Positions 31,996 to 44,479 of a stretch of DNA of 64,000 nucleotides are shown here, piece after piece. The notes beneath the pieces are model-generated. The model was not told the origin of the DNA. It ran no database searches and saw only the letters and a list, made by a program, of their open reading frames with translations. The position numbers and the translations under genes are program-made. Position 1 is the first letter of the stretch, and each line of letters opens with the position of its first letter. Source of the DNA: Endomychus coccineus (Eukaryota; Arthropoda; Insecta; Coleoptera; Endomychidae); NCBI GenBank assembly GCA_958510875.1, contig OY294068.1:80905978-80969977 (forward strand). Direction: 5' to 3'.

Positions 31996-33350
31996 GCAAC
32001 TTGCACCTGACCTTATACAAAATGGTTATAATCGTTGATGAAGGTGAGTACATATTTCCTTAAATCATAAAAAAATGGATTTATGGGACCAATGAGAATA
32101 ATGTGCACTAACAGCAGTTCAGTTCATACAACATTTGAAAAACTACTCGTAAACCGACATCAAATTGTAATCAAGTTCTGGCACAGACAGCATTCCTTAC
32201 GTCGCCTCTAACTGCATGTGGTAATACTCTTATTTAAAGATGAATAGATTTGTAATTGTTGTAATAAAAACAATTAGGTATTGTTTTTCCTTGATAAGAT
32301 TTTGGGGATATTGCATCGCTCAATCAGGTAGATTGCTTTGGGTTTTTGCCCATTCCAATTTATAAGGTACAGTATGTCAGATACTTGTTTTCCTCTTTAT
32401 ATGTAAGGGCAGGGCCGTACTCAGAGTAATTACATTACTCAACTTTCCATTAATTTTGTCGTTTCTTTCCTAATAATTTCCCGGATTATTACATCTCTTC
32501 CAAGGAAGAGCGGGGTTCTGAAGCAAAGTACTCTTGATTAACCTACAAACCTAAATTCACGTAGGAATCCAGGGTACGAGACCCACTTCAAAAGCTCACT
32601 TACTTACTAATACACTCACATAATGATACTAAAAAAAACAGGAATCATCCAATGAATTTAAAATTTCCAGCGGGAATTAATTCCAAGTGATCTGAAGCTC
32701 TTTCCCAAATGCTAAAATCCAAATTTGCAAACATTAAACATCACCCCATAAAATGAGGGAGGGGGGAATCCAACAATACCAAATAAAAAAAAAACAAATA
32801 AAGAAAAACCCATCAGTATCCCTGAAGTCTAATAAACAAACCTCGTCATCGCTTAAGCGCTATGATTGAGTCCGTAAATATTCCGCGAGACACGCCATTG
32901 ATCGAACGGAGAGAGGATCATTGACCCGCACTTACACTTGGTGTTCGGACTTATCACGTCGCTGGTGATGGGGGTAGGTCATTCAATTCCAACCAAACGG
33001 TCAAACGTGTACGATTCGTCGGCAGTAGTCATTAGACGGGAGGCATGGGAATTTCCATCAGTTTCGCGGAGGCTTCAACCATACAGGCGGCAGGTACTCG
33101 ACTGGAGCAGGTTCAGGGGTATCCCAAGGCAAACACCTGAATAAACCATAATAACACAAAACAATGTTCCATTTTACACACCCATTCCTCCTTGGATCCT
33201 CTTCTCCAGGTCTTCTCCTTTTTCATACCAAAACATAAGCATCCAACAGGGCTTGGTACTCCTCCTTTGGGAATCTTGAGCCTTGCACCGCGGGAATTAT
33301 AATGCCTTCACTGGGTTCTGACTAACACCGATGTCCACATGCGATGCTAA
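31996..33350. other. Repeat-derived interval, no gene recognised
   Basis: Unclassified sequence between the copia relics and the second 170-bp repeat. The 68-codon plus frame at 32938-33144 (REAWEFPSVSRRLQPYRRQV) lies in a locally GC-richer stretch, but I do not recognise it. A homopurine/A-rich tract is at 32760-32810. Confidence 0.4.
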
Positions 33351-33517
33351 CCGAGCGCCAATAACACGCTGATTATTCCTGGCGTTAACTTCCATAAACC
33401 CAAAATATTGCACAACATAAAAAAATTGTGAGCCCGGCCGCTTGTCTGCTTTCAGATTGTAGTCCTAAGCGATGACGTACCTATCATATGTAGAAGAAAA
33501 GCTATTACCAGCCCGCC
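33351..33517. repeat. 170-bp dispersed repeat, copy 2
   Basis: Direct repeat of 31428-31598. See that entry for the shared sequence. Confidence 0.75.
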
Positions 33518-33744
33518 CGAATAAAAAAATACAAGTATATTAGGTTGATTCTTGGTGCTATTCAAATTGAAATTTCTTGGAATAATATAACTTGCGTTTG
33601 CTTATTTCGATACACTATAGTTTGCACAATGTTAAATTCACTTTATATTATCTGAAAAGGAGTATGGTGTTCAAAGAAGAGAAGCATTCAACTTGAAAAT
33701 ATTTATCACAAAAAATTACATTAACCTAATTAAGACTAAACTAA

Positions 33745-34465
33745 AGATCTACATATATTCCACCAAATACATACAGGCTCATTGCCACCTCATTTTCACT
33801 TCAATGAATTAGATGTGGTTAATTGCGGTATGAGAACGAACCTGACAAGCGAATTACATGAATTTTACAAAACAACTGATTACGAAAGCTAACGGGAAAG
33901 TTGACAAAAAGCTCCTAAGGATGTGAACAACTGTGCAATGTGCAAAAGTTGAGAAGAAGTAGCTAGAGAAGGAGTAGGTACAGCTATTCCAAAGTATATT
34001 TCAATCATTCAGCAGTTTGATCTTGCAACAGCAAGACCCGTTTTTGTGTGGGTTTTCCTCAGTAATAACAAAGGTGAGATTATTTAATTATTATTATTTG
34101 TAGAGAGGTAGAAGATCTACAAATATTCCACCACAGGCTCATTGTCACCTGATTTTCACCAATTATATGTGGTTAATTGCGGGATGAAAACGAAACTGAT
34201 AAGCGGATTAAATTAATTTTACAAAACAACTGATTACGATAGCTAATGGGAAAGTGTTGACAAAAAGTTCCTACGCATGTGAACAACTGTAGCGTCAGCA
34301 AAAGTTGATAAGAAGCAGCTAGAAAAGGAGTAGGTAGAGCTATTCCAAAGTATATTTCAATCATTTAGCAGTTTGATCTTGCAACAGCAAGACTCGTTTT
34401 TGTGTGAGTATTCCTCAGTGATAACAAAGGTGAGTTTATTTAAATATTATCATTCGTAGAGAGAA
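33745..34465. repeat. Tandem duplication, 368-bp unit
   Basis: AGATCTACA begins units at 33745 and 34113. Both include GGTTAATTGCGG, TTTTACAAAACAACTGATTA, and TTTGATCTTGCAACAGCAAG followed by TTTTTGTGTG. Identity is roughly 85%, with several small deletions in unit 2. No coding function is seen. Confidence 0.85.
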
Positions 34466-35460
34466 ACATCTCGGGACAACCTACATGTCCGAATTTCCGA
34501 TAATCCCTTACTCTCAATTGTGATCTCACTACCCCTATTATACTTTGTAACAGTGCCGAACGTATCTTTTACAAATCTGAGATACTGTTCGACTGAAGTT
34601 ATCAACTACCAACCCCGCTTTCCAAACTTTTGATTTCTGAAGCTATAATGTTTCTGTCAACTATAAAATTTACATTTTCAGGCACGTGAATAGGTTTGAA
34701 ACCCCATCTCACCGCTGATCCACCACTTGTAACAGTCTGCTGGGTATTATCATTTCAGGTAGCGTTAATACTTCATCGATGTGCTATATGAATTGAGAAT
34801 TGTATGTTGGAACCTGCTAGGGTATCAAAGATCTTGCTTGATCTGCCATTAAAGGTTTTTTTATGCTGCCATACTAGATGTATCATTCAGCTCACTTAGA
34901 AGATGTTTCTGACTACGTTGTCTTGATCCCATCCCAGGGACCGCCCCGAATTACTTACAGTTATATATTTATAAACATTGAAGCGTACATTCTGAAGGTC
35001 GCATTCGGTGAAAGGTGATTAGGAATTTTCAGTTAAACTCGTTAATCAAATTATATGATGAATATGTTTTGGATAAAAGTTAGCAAAATTTGGTATGTAA
35101 CAACACAACAACCCGATTATAAAGTTAGACCAAAATCTGGTTATGGGAATGACAGTATATGAATTTAAAGACTTGTCTAATTCAGTTGGAATCCGGAAGA
35201 AAGCTATCGATGTCGCTACCGCTTTCGCCAGAGGGCGAGTACCTGTTCAGGTTCTCTTAAGAGAGTTGGAATCAGTGAGAGCACACCAATGATTGATAGA
35301 TAATATTTAGAATTAAAGAAGGATTCCTTCCTCTCTGATAACCTGGGGCAAGCCTAACGACCTGATACTCTATCTTTCCCTAAGTGATCTCCAATAAGCG
35401 GACTTACAAATGAACACCTTGTTTTGTTAATATATTGTTAAGAAACCTCTTTTGATTTAT
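34466..35460. other. Unclassified; coding-like trace on plus strand
   Basis: 35165-35292 reads KDLSNSVGIRKKAIDVATAF, then ARGRVPVQVLLRELESVRAH, without a stop on the plus strand, with fairly even codon use. I do not recognise it and find no ATG or partner. It may be part of the internal region of the LTR element whose primer binding site is at 35464-35481, although it is on the opposite strand to that element. Confidence 0.3.
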
Positions 35461-35463
35461 TTT

Positions 35464-35560
35464 GCCCCACGTTGGGCGCCAATTGTTAAGAAAACCTCTT
35501 TTGATTTATTTTGCCCCACGTTGTGGTGACAATTGTTAAGAAAAGGTCTTTTTAGCTTAT
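35464..35560 (-). other. Primer binding site of an LTR retrotransposon, tandemly duplicated
   Basis: On the minus strand CTTAACAATTGGCGCCCAAC, then GTGGGGC, fits an LTR end followed by a tRNA primer binding site (TGGCGCCCAACGTGGGGC, 35481-35464). A unit of about 46 bp containing it is repeated next to it at about 35513-35560. The second copy is altered (TGTCACCACAACGTGGGGC). Confidence 0.65.
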
Positions 35561-36700
35561 TATTTATTATGAATTATTTGATTAATCTGATTCTTTCAAT
35601 GTTTTGAATTCTACCGGCTAGCTTTCTTATTTTATTTTATTTATTTTGAATCTTATGTTTGTTTTGAATTGAATAATGAATTTTTACCTTTTTATTTTTA
35701 TATTGAATTATATATGGAATTAAACACAATGTTCTTTGAATGTTAAAACTTTTAATATTTAAATTTCTATGACTTTAATTTACCTCGGGTATCAATTTTT
35801 AATAATGTTATGTTCAAATAGATCTATGATCTAACCTCAAAATTATTTACTATTTATCTTTGTTTACAAAGTTATAATCTACAATCTTTCTTTCAGATTT
35901 ACAGACAGATAATAATACAATGGAGATATAATAAATAAACTTACGTTTAGTTTAAATCCAAGAATTTGTTTTAAAAATGTAGGCAATGTTCACTTGGCTT
36001 GATCTTATTAATTTGATAATTCACGTTAACCGTAGGTACACAATTTCTCTGCTATTCACAATAAACACAGGTAAACTATGGTTACTTCTTTTGAAATCAG
36101 GAACTGTTGAAAATTGTTAACTTAGTTTTATTCTTTTTATTAAAGATACAAAACTCTTTAATGATGTTTGGAACTTTATCGAAGGCTGGCTATCATTCTA
36201 TGTTACTTATGAATTGTAGGTTATTGTAACCTTTAAACTTTGTTCGGAGACTTGGAACACTACTTGACTTGTAGAAATTATTTATTTGCTTCGGTTACTT
36301 TCAACCTTACGAAGCTACTGGAACACTTGTGTTCACCGATGATGTTTATCCAATAATCTAAGGTTATGGAAACTTTATGAGTTGCTTGAGTACTTTGACT
36401 CTTCAGATGTTGATGGCTAACTGACTTGGCTTGTCTTCAGATGCCTTTTATAGGCCTTCAAAACCGATGCTACTTGATGTCATATTTAACCTATGAGGTG
36501 CTTTCTTTACCTATCAAGAATGCTTTGATGATTGTTGCAAAACTGACATAAGTTTACATTGTTATCAGTCTGACGTTTATAATCCGACTCGACCAATCAG
36601 AATTTAGTATTCTATAAATTTTGAATTATTGGAGATTTTCAACTTATTTTAAATGATGATGATTCCTTCTTTTTAAATTAATATTGCCTACATTTTTCCA
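35483..36700 (-). mobile_element. Long terminal repeat of a minus-strand retrotransposon
   Basis: The 3' border is set by the primer binding site at 35481. The promoter is clear: TATAAA at 36452-36447, and an initiator TCAGTT with A+1 at 36422, 30 nt downstream. The 5' border is not defined; an inverted ATTGCCTACATTTTT pair (35975-35990 and 36683-36697) may mark one edge. No gag or pol could be recognised on the 3' side, so this may be an isolated LTR with part of the leader. Confidence 0.55.
36422..36452 (-). promoter_or_regulatory. TATA box plus initiator of the LTR
   Basis: CCTATAAAAGGC, then TCAGTT 30 nt downstream of the first T of TATA, is the arthropod RNA polymerase II core promoter arrangement. 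Confidence 0.6.
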
Positions 36701-37469
36701 CACACTTTGGTATAAGATAACCTATGATTAGGTTATTATTAATATGATTATTCCAATAATTATTATAAATTTGACAGTTTTCATACTTAAAAACTAATAC
36801 ATAATATAATATATCAATAACATTTCTTTAACATTATATAACTCAAATTTACTAATCCTAACTTATATCTATAGCATTTTTCAATAGTTTGTGCTATCTC
36901 ATGATAGTTTTTGTAATCATTTTAATTATGATTTTTGTCTTCGTAACACTGTACGTTTATTCACTTTCACTGAAGTTCTTGTTTTACACTTTTATTCTAA
37001 TTACATTGTTGTTTATTATGTTTTACATTGTTTATTGTATTATACTAACTATTATTTAACTTTTAATATTGTTTTTAATTCCATATAATATCTTTTTATT
37101 AATCTTTTCTGATTTTCAATGTTCGGTAAGTTCTAATTTTTATCATTTTTGTTGTTGAGGAAATGAAATCATAACAATATGTTCTTTCCAGCCTGAATGG
37201 CTGGAAAGAACATATATTAACAAAATGAAATTGGCGGGCGGAGTGTGATCTGAAGGTTAAATAACCACTTTATATTATATCGCCAACTCAGAGATTGAAG
37301 TGAATATAACAATTGTTCTGTGGCAATTACCATACACTTACCCTGTTGGTTTAATATCCCAATTCCCTCTCGAATCTTTTGTAGAAGTAAGGCGCAGATA
37401 ATTCACACACTCGAGTTCTACGTGGGATAGATTGAATGAACTAAATTAATCACCAATCGAACTTGATCA

Positions 37470-37960
37470 GTCATATAACTTCACTGTCTTGGTACCAACT
37501 TTGTTTCTGCTCCATATCAATGATCTTTTGAAAGTGACCACCTGTCCCGACCACAGCTTTGCTGATGATGGTACCGCTTTCTCATTTAGACCCCTATACT
37601 ATCCATTGAAGCCAGAGGAGCGAGACAGAGACAGGTTGACGCAATTAATGGAGGTCTGGCAAATGATTTTGGACTGCGGATTTGATAATCTGGTAGAGTT
37701 TAATGAGCCTAAACACAACTTTGCATCTTCTCCAGGAAGGCAGATCCAACAATACCTAATATGATGATGTTAGGTACAACTATTCCTATGAGGTCTTCCA
37801 TATCCATGCTCTCGGAACCACCAACAGCACCCTCTCATGGTACGATATTGTGAGGTCCATTTCGACAAAAACTTGGTTTTCTATTCCGTGCAAAGAGCTA
37901 CTTCACATCCTAGCATCCCTTCATAATCTACAAAGCACAGATTCGACTTCCTGGAGGTCG
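37470..37960 (+). mobile_element. LINE reverse transcriptase fragment
   Basis: VPTLFLLHINDLLKVTTCP is followed by HSFADDGTAFSF, the FADD (Y/F-x-D-D) catalytic box of a non-LTR reverse transcriptase. After it come ILDCGFDNLVEFNEPKHNF and FASSPGR, resembling RTE/jockey-type thumb sequence. The frame stops at 37764, and related sequence continues in other frames. Upstream RT and endonuclease are missing. Confidence 0.7.
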
Positions 37961-38094
37961 TTCATATGTTTAGAGTTTGGCTCCCAAACAGTAGCGTCTT
38001 CGATTCCAAGTATGTAACATGGTTCAATACCTACATGAATTTGCAGATTAGTTCACTATGATTGTAAGAAATTACCACTTAACTTATAACATTG

Positions 38095-38165
38095 AATCCC
38101 TCATACTATATTTGATGATGGAGTGTAAACGTTAGACTCCGAAACATGTAGTAGATTCTGATGAA
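38095..38165 (+). ncRNA. Hammerhead-like core motif, isolated
   Basis: TTGATGATGGAGTGTAAACG, TTAGACTCCGAAACATG: a GATGA box, then a GGAGT/ACTCC stem, then GAAAC. This is the same layout as the Penelope-derived copies, with a different stem, suggesting another family or a diverged Penelope terminal repeat. Confidence 0.35.
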
Positions 38166-38581
38166 AAATGGGATTGTAAGATTCGGGATTAAAATATTCT
38201 ATCTTATTCGAGGACTATGTTGAATGTCTCGAGGAGATCGAAATATATAGACTTCAAAAATCAATCAAATCTTTCGACTTTAATCTTTATACAATATAAC
38301 AAAATAAAATTGCACGTTCGATAACAAACTTTGGATTTACGTTGGTAGATGTAAAACTAATACTACTTGTAATCAACTAGATGAATATTTGAAAAATACC
38401 TTTATTGACCGTACCTTTGATGTCCTCAAATTAGATTCCAAAGGAACTAATGCCTCTTTTCGGGTAGGTACAGATTTGGATCTCAAAGAAAGTATTTATG
38501 ATCCCATGAATTGGCCGAAAGGTATTATTATTATTAAGAAATTCAAATTTTTTCGATCAACCGTACCTAAACAAGGCTCCT

Positions 38582-40543
38582 TTGAGTAACATATCACAAA
38601 TACAAATACTTCACCTAAATATTAGAAGCATTCGGAACAAAATCAACGACCTAACAATTTTGCTGGCATCCTTAAACTATCCTGACGTAGTCTGTCTGAC
38701 AGAAACTTGGATGAGTGAAGAAGAAGCTAATATAATAAAATTAAATAACTATAAATTAGCCGACTTCTTCTGTAGAAAAAATGGCTACCGAGGTGGCGGA
38801 GTCGCCATATATTTAAGTGAAAACGTGAAATTTAGTGTTCATCATCCGGATACAATTAGATCTAAATCGGAGTTTGTATTTTCATCTATTGTAATTTCTA
38901 TAGGCAATATTTCTTTAAGTGTTTCATGTATTTATAGACCACCTACATATAACGTGAATTTGTTTAACTATAATTTAGATTTGTTACTAGACAGTTTTAA
39001 CAACTTTCTGAGTCCAATATTTGTTTGTGGTGATTTTAACATAAATTTACATCATAACCACAAAAGTTCAATAGCAAATGAATTACGCAATACATTTACA
39101 GCATTTGGTTTAACACAATGTATTTTAGAGTACACCCGTGTACAAGGAAATTCTAAAACAGTAGTTGATAATATATTCTCGAATATCAATATTGAAAATC
39201 TCTCTCCACAGGTTATTTCTAGTAATATATCTGATCATTATTTACAAAGGGTTACTTACAATTACATTACTAATAACTTGAATCAATCTCAACAAGTAAC
39301 ATTTAAAAGAGACTTTTCAAATAAATATCACATAGCATTATTCCAGCATCTAATTGCCCTTGAATTCAGTAATGAAACCTTAGATGATGAAAATATAGAT
39401 GTTAATACTCTCTTTTCGTCGTTCCATGAACGATTTACCATAATAGTTGATAGAGCATTTCCACCCGAACGCATTGTTAAGAAAATACAATCTTCCAAAC
39501 ATCTGAAACATAAGCCTTGGATATCTACTTATATTCTAAATCAAAGTTATCTTCTGAGAGATTTATTTAGTTTATACAAAAGTTCAAATGATCCACTAAT
39601 TGGGGAAAAATATTCAATACTACAAGAACAACACCAAAACTTAATAAATAAGTCTAAAAAACATTATTATGATTCAAAAATTGCTCATTCTAATAATAAA
39701 TCATTAACGGCTTGGACTATAATCAAAGATCAGTTTAATTTTCAACGCAAAGAGCAATTGCCGGACAAGTCCTTACTAACTGATGGCACTGAAATCGAAT
39801 TGAAGGAAGCTGCACAGAAATTCAGTAATCATTTCTATGAACTCAATCATTCATACAATTTTTCCTCTAAAAGTAATCATGTCCCTTTGATACTACACAA
39901 GCGTATAACCTCATCACTTTTTCTTATTCCATTAATTCCTGATGATGTGGCGTCATTGATGCGGAAAGTAGCAAAAAAACATGCTCAAGGGTTCGATGGT
40001 ATACCATGGTCTCTATTACTACATGTGGTAGATGTTTTAAAATACCCCTTATGCAATCTTGTAAATTTATCCTTTCGGCAAGGTGTGTTCCCTTCTATTC
40101 TGAAAAATTCAATTTTAATACCTGTTTATAAAAAGAATGAGCGTACCGATATGGCTAACTATAGACCAATTTGTCTTCTTTCAGTCTTTTCGAGAATTTT
40201 TGAAACTGCGTATTGCAAGATTCTGCAATCGTTCATAAAAAAACACAATATCATTCCTAAACAGCAATTTGGCTTTCAGTTGGGTCTCTCTACTCAGGAT
40301 GCAATATTGAGATTTCTTGAATTTATTTTGAATAGTTTTGAACGAAAGCAACATGCTTTAGGAATATTTTTTGATTTATCGCGTGCTTTTGACATGGTGG
40401 ACCATAATATTTTAGTCCAAAAACTCTCCCTTTATGGTATCAGAGGTGTAGCGTTGGATTGGATTGCTTCCAACTTATCTGATCGTTCGCAACATATCCT
40501 AATAAGACGCAATAATGTTGAGTACCTCAAGGTAGAACACTAG
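38582..40543 (+). CDS. LINE ORF2, part 1: APE endonuclease and reverse transcriptase
   Basis: 653 codons. The N-terminal AP-type endonuclease shows LHLNIRSIRNK, LTETWM, CGDFNIN and SDH, the catalytic series of this fold, at about residues 9-220. The reverse transcriptase follows: HAQGFDGIPW, YRPICLLSVFSRIFE, QFGFQLGLSTQDAI and FFDLSRAFDMVDH, the last holding the first catalytic Asp. The protein would nick target DNA and prime cDNA synthesis there. A small deletion near 40525 (expected GVPQGS, seen VPQGRTLGP in the other frame) ends this frame at EYLKVEH before the second catalytic box. The first codon is taken as ATG at 38582, overlapping the end of ORF1. Confidence 0.85.
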   Translation: MSNISQIQILHLNIRSIRNKINDLTILLASLNYPDVVCLTETWMSEEEANIIKLNNYKLADFFCRKNGYRGGGVAIYLSENVKFSVHHPDTIRSKSEFVFSSIVISIGNISLSVSCIYRPPTYNVNLFNYNLDLLLDSFNNFLSPIFVCGDFNINLHHNHKSSIANELRNTFTAFGLTQCILEYTRVQGNSKTVVDNIFSNINIENLSPQVISSNISDHYLQRVTYNYITNNLNQSQQVTFKRDFSNKYHIALFQHLIALEFSNETLDDENIDVNTLFSSFHERFTIIVDRAFPPERIVKKIQSSKHLKHKPWISTYILNQSYLLRDLFSLYKSSNDPLIGEKYSILQEQHQNLINKSKKHYYDSKIAHSNNKSLTAWTIIKDQFNFQRKEQLPDKSLLTDGTEIELKEAAQKFSNHFYELNHSYNFSSKSNHVPLILHKRITSSLFLIPLIPDDVASLMRKVAKKHAQGFDGIPWSLLLHVVDVLKYPLCNLVNLSFRQGVFPSILKNSILIPVYKKNERTDMANYRPICLLSVFSRIFETAYCKILQSFIKKHNIIPKQQFGFQLGLSTQDAILRFLEFILNSFERKQHALGIFFDLSRAFDMVDHNILVQKLSLYGIRGVALDWIASNLSDRSQHILIRRNNVEYLKVEH

Positions 40544-40560
40544 GACCTATTTTATTTTTA

Positions 40561-41448
40561 TTGTTTATTAACGATTTACCTCTTCACCTTCAAAAATACT
40601 GTTTAACTCAATTTGTCGATGATACTTCCGCTGGAACTAGTGATAGCAACATAAATAATCTCTCACCTAAAATTAGTATGTGTCTAGATACGATGCAAGC
40701 TTATTGTTCCGACAACAGGTTGATTCTAAATCCTCTTAAAACTGAATGTGTACTATTTTCAGCTAGTGAAATCAACTTTAGCATTTTGATTCAAATAAAT
40801 CAAAAAACTATTCAACCTTCTAAGTGTATTAAATTTCTCGGTATAAACATCGACAATCACTTAAAATGGAACAACCATGCTGAGTTTTTAAGTAGGAAGC
40901 TATCTACCGCATGTTACGTTACATGGCAACTTAGACAATATGTCAGTCTTGCCACATTAAAAGTTTATTACTTTGGACATATACAGTCTATATTGAACTA
41001 TGGCATTATTTGTTGGGGTAACTCACCTAATGCTCGATATTTATTTGTTGTACAAAAGAAAATAATCAGAACTATGCTTCATAAAAAACCTACTGATTCT
41101 TGTACAAGTCTTTTTAAATATTTAAATATATTGACAATACCATCTTTATATATATTATCTTGTTTAACTTACATAAAATCATATTTGAGTAATTCTATTA
41201 CTTATTCAAATAGAAGCATTGATTATAATTTAAGAGATAAAGATAAAATCTTACTTCCTCATCACAACTTATCCATTACAAGTAATAGTTATTTAATTAT
41301 GCCATTTAAATTGTACAATCATTTGCCAGTTTCTGTTAGATCTATTTCTGACATAAAACTTTTTAAACATAAAATCAAGGGAGAACTGTTAAAACATTCC
41401 TTTTACACGGTGAACGAATTTCTTAATTCTAAGTCCTTATTTACGTAG
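40561..41448 (+). pseudogene. LINE ORF2, part 2: RT catalytic box and C-terminus
   Basis: Continuation of the same ORF2 after the frameshift. FINDLPLHL and QFVDDTSAG hold the (Y/F)xDD catalytic aspartates, KCIKFLGINIDNHLKW is the thumb block, and LNYGIICWGNSP with LFVVQKKIIRTM is the standard C-terminal part. It closes with KLYNHLPVSVRSISDIKLFK. A start codon at 40561 would not make a useful protein, so with the upstream break the element is inactive unless frameshifting occurs. The 3' half matches, at protein level, the LINE fragments at 1450-2660. Confidence 0.82.
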
Positions 41449-41578
41449 ATATGTCTATATTTAATTGTCTGTACTTTTATATGTCTAAATTTAACATTGT
41501 GTTCTGACCTTTGCTCAAAAAAATGTTGTTTTGTCAAAATTTTTTATAATAGCAATAAAGAAATATTTATTTATTTAA

Positions 41579-44470
41579 TTATTTGTCATCAAAAATCGAA
41601 CCAACAGCCTACCTTATGATCACTACTTGATAAACTAATTTATGTAAGATTGTATAAAAAATAAAGTTTTTAATTTTAAGATAATTCAATATTGTATGTA
41701 GGTTGTTTAATTATTATTATTATTATCATTATTAATTATTATTATTATTAGCTTATAAAATAAATGGTTCCGAAATTGTGAAATAAAACAAGATAATTAA
41801 CAATCATAATTTATTATTTCTTATGATCATACGCGTAATCTTATTTTTATAGAAATATACGATTGCTTCAAGTATATTGGCTAATAGACATTCTGGTGAA
41901 ACACCAATTAAACAATACAAGATATCCATTTCACTAGCATGATTACTCCTGGTTTTAATCATATTAATAATATTGTTATAATATGAAGAAAATCTTCATT
42001 GTTCTAGAAAACACACTTGATGCAATAACACGTTAGCGTTGGTTCTAAATGATTATTTCTTGAATATTTTCCTCGCCTAACCAAAAATGGATGATTATTA
42101 GCGTAAACAAGTTGAGATATTCGACAATATTCGTCAGATGCTATTGGAGAAGGATCGAAATCTGTATGTAAACTCGTAATTGATTCGGTAATTTTCATCC
42201 GGAGAATATCGATAAAATCGCATCATTCCAACAGTCTAAAGGTAAGTTTGCAGTTTTGTGCAGAATGATTTAGTTTGATTGTTGGAGTGAATGTTCTCAT
42301 ACGACTCAATCTACCAGTAGCGTAGCTAATTCCCTCTCCGGCCCCCAGCATATACCCTCTTTGCGCCCATTCCTTAAAAAAAAGGGAAACAACAAAATTC
42401 CATCCAACTCGGAACAATCTGCAGACTCTACACTATCAGCGCTAACCCCACTATCTTGGGAAGACAGTAACTCTCGTTGCAGCTGATTGATTGTCCGATT
42501 TAAACCTACACCTACAAATATATATTCATTCACGTGCACAGATCACACGACATTACTATTTGCGATCCAATTTTTTATATGGCTGAAATGTTGATAGAGA
42601 CTTTCGAAACCTAAAATTTGCAATATTGATGGAGATTTTTTCTTTATAGTTGACTCCATCGTGACAATCCGGCTGTTGTGAACCCGATCGATTTCATCTT
42701 TTTAACGATTCCTCCTAAGCCTACGCATAGTCATTATTTCGTTGCGATATGGTAGAAATGCAACCCGGTTGGGAACCCAATCGATTTGGTGTATCACCAA
42801 AAGCAACTCACTATGTACCATCTGGCTATCAAAGCAATTTGGGGAGCCTGAAACAATATTAACTTCATCCTGCTATCTACGTGCACCTGGAGACCTGAGT
42901 CCATCTTCCATCCCATTATCTGCCAATCTTCATCTGATCGAAAATTTCAGCGAAACACAAATTTTGCACACACGTGTAATCGGTACCTTCAGTATGAGTG
43001 ATACAAACAACAACAACTCCCCTATGATTATCCAATTTTTTGAGGATAGATAGATAGAATGATCATAATATTTTAACAGTCTCCATCACACTCGGACATA
43101 CGTTCATGAATTTTTCTACCTCATATACTGTAGTTAAAACACGACGAACGAAACTCTTGTATAATAGATGCATCGTTTACATTGTAAGGATTCGGGTTAA
43201 AAAGACCTTAACTAGCCAGTTCCAACCCTTTAATTGCCCAACTAGCTCAGTATTGAAATATCTCAGGGTGTATCGTATTAAAACGGATCCTTCGATTTCC
43301 CGATTGAGGGTTGTGCTCTGAGCACCAACAGCTTTGAATAGATAAGAAAAAGAACCTCAATCGAGAAATTCCGGCATAACGATGGTGTTAAATTGTGTAT
43401 AATAGAGAAAATAAAAGAAATAGTTCAACTCAACAAAATTGTTTTTAATTCATCAAAGTATATTAAATTAACGGAATTAAATAGTTTACAATTTGGAATT
43501 TGAAAAAACAAAATGATAATATGAAATTGAATTGAATACGAAGTTGAATGATATGTATATGAATGAAATTGGGAAAATATGAAGAATTGAATTTAGAGAT
43601 TCTACAAGTTACAAAAATTGAATTGTAAAAATGAGAAATGTTACTTTGTGAGTCTTCATAAAACATTCGCCAGTGAAAATTTAATATATATAATAACTCA
43701 ATAAAATGATATCCTCCTTTGTATTTGTTGAATCTGGCATACGTATGGTTCACCGAGATAATTATGTACACATAGGAAGGAAAACGGATTGAAACGTCTC
43801 AGTCGTTTAACCCTGTAAGAAAAATAATACGAACAGAAATGGCCAAAATTTAAAGAGAGGGAAAACGCACACAGTATAACAATCAATTTACATTGCTCAC
43901 TGTTGCGTCACCAACAATTTACACGTGAAATTATCGAAATAAATTGAAAATAATTATGTTGATCTTGCACGAGGGTCCGGAACCCTAGACCAGCAATAGG
44001 ATTTCCAAACCCTCTATGCAAGATACAACATTGACTAATAGGACAAAGATAACATTAAATTCAGTTAATTGACTAAGTACGATAACATATATTATGAGAC
44101 GAAATAATTTTAAAGGCAGATAAACTACAGTTTTGAAGTATATAATAAAGATATTGAATAATTTAAATTTAGATTATAGCAACATTATTAATTTTGGAAA
44201 TAGATAATGTAAATTCAATATATCAATTTCATTGATAATGACGATAATAGATAATATTGGATTCAGATAAGCAACAATTATAAATGTACAGTTTACAACC
44301 ATAGTGATAACTGGCACCAATGAACTAGTAAATTTCGATAAGGAAAGATACATTATATGTTCACTCGATAACAAAGCTTTCCATATCGTCGAGTGAATAA
44401 GTAAATGGATTGGTAATTTTAACTTTTATAATTTTAAACAATTCCGCACTCCAATTGGGTGTACATCTTT
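41579..44470. other. Non-coding or unrecognised interval
   Basis: An (ATT)n microsatellite lies at about 41706-41752. The frames at 42198-42004, 42417-42223 and 42539-42306 (minus) and 42742-43053 (plus) lie in a stretch less AT-rich than the rest, and phrases such as RELATLLVD and LRAPGDLSPSSIPL look coding-like. I recognise none of them. They may belong to the same old element as 44480-47740. Simple A/T-rich DNA fills 43400-44470. Confidence 0.4.
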
Positions 44471-44479
44471 TTCAAAAAT

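Larger units (their letters stand above)
38295..41578 (+). mobile_element. Nearly complete jockey/I-type LINE
   Basis: From about 38298 the frame encodes the end of ORF1: WIYVGRCKTNTTCNQLDEYL, then FRVGTDLDLKESIYDP and NWPKGIIII, stopping at 38589. ORF2 overlaps it by 8 nt from 38582. The element ends with an AATAAA at about 41553 and a T/A-rich tail near 41578. The 5' end, including most of ORF1 and the promoter, is truncated. One frameshift splits ORF2. Confidence 0.85.
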
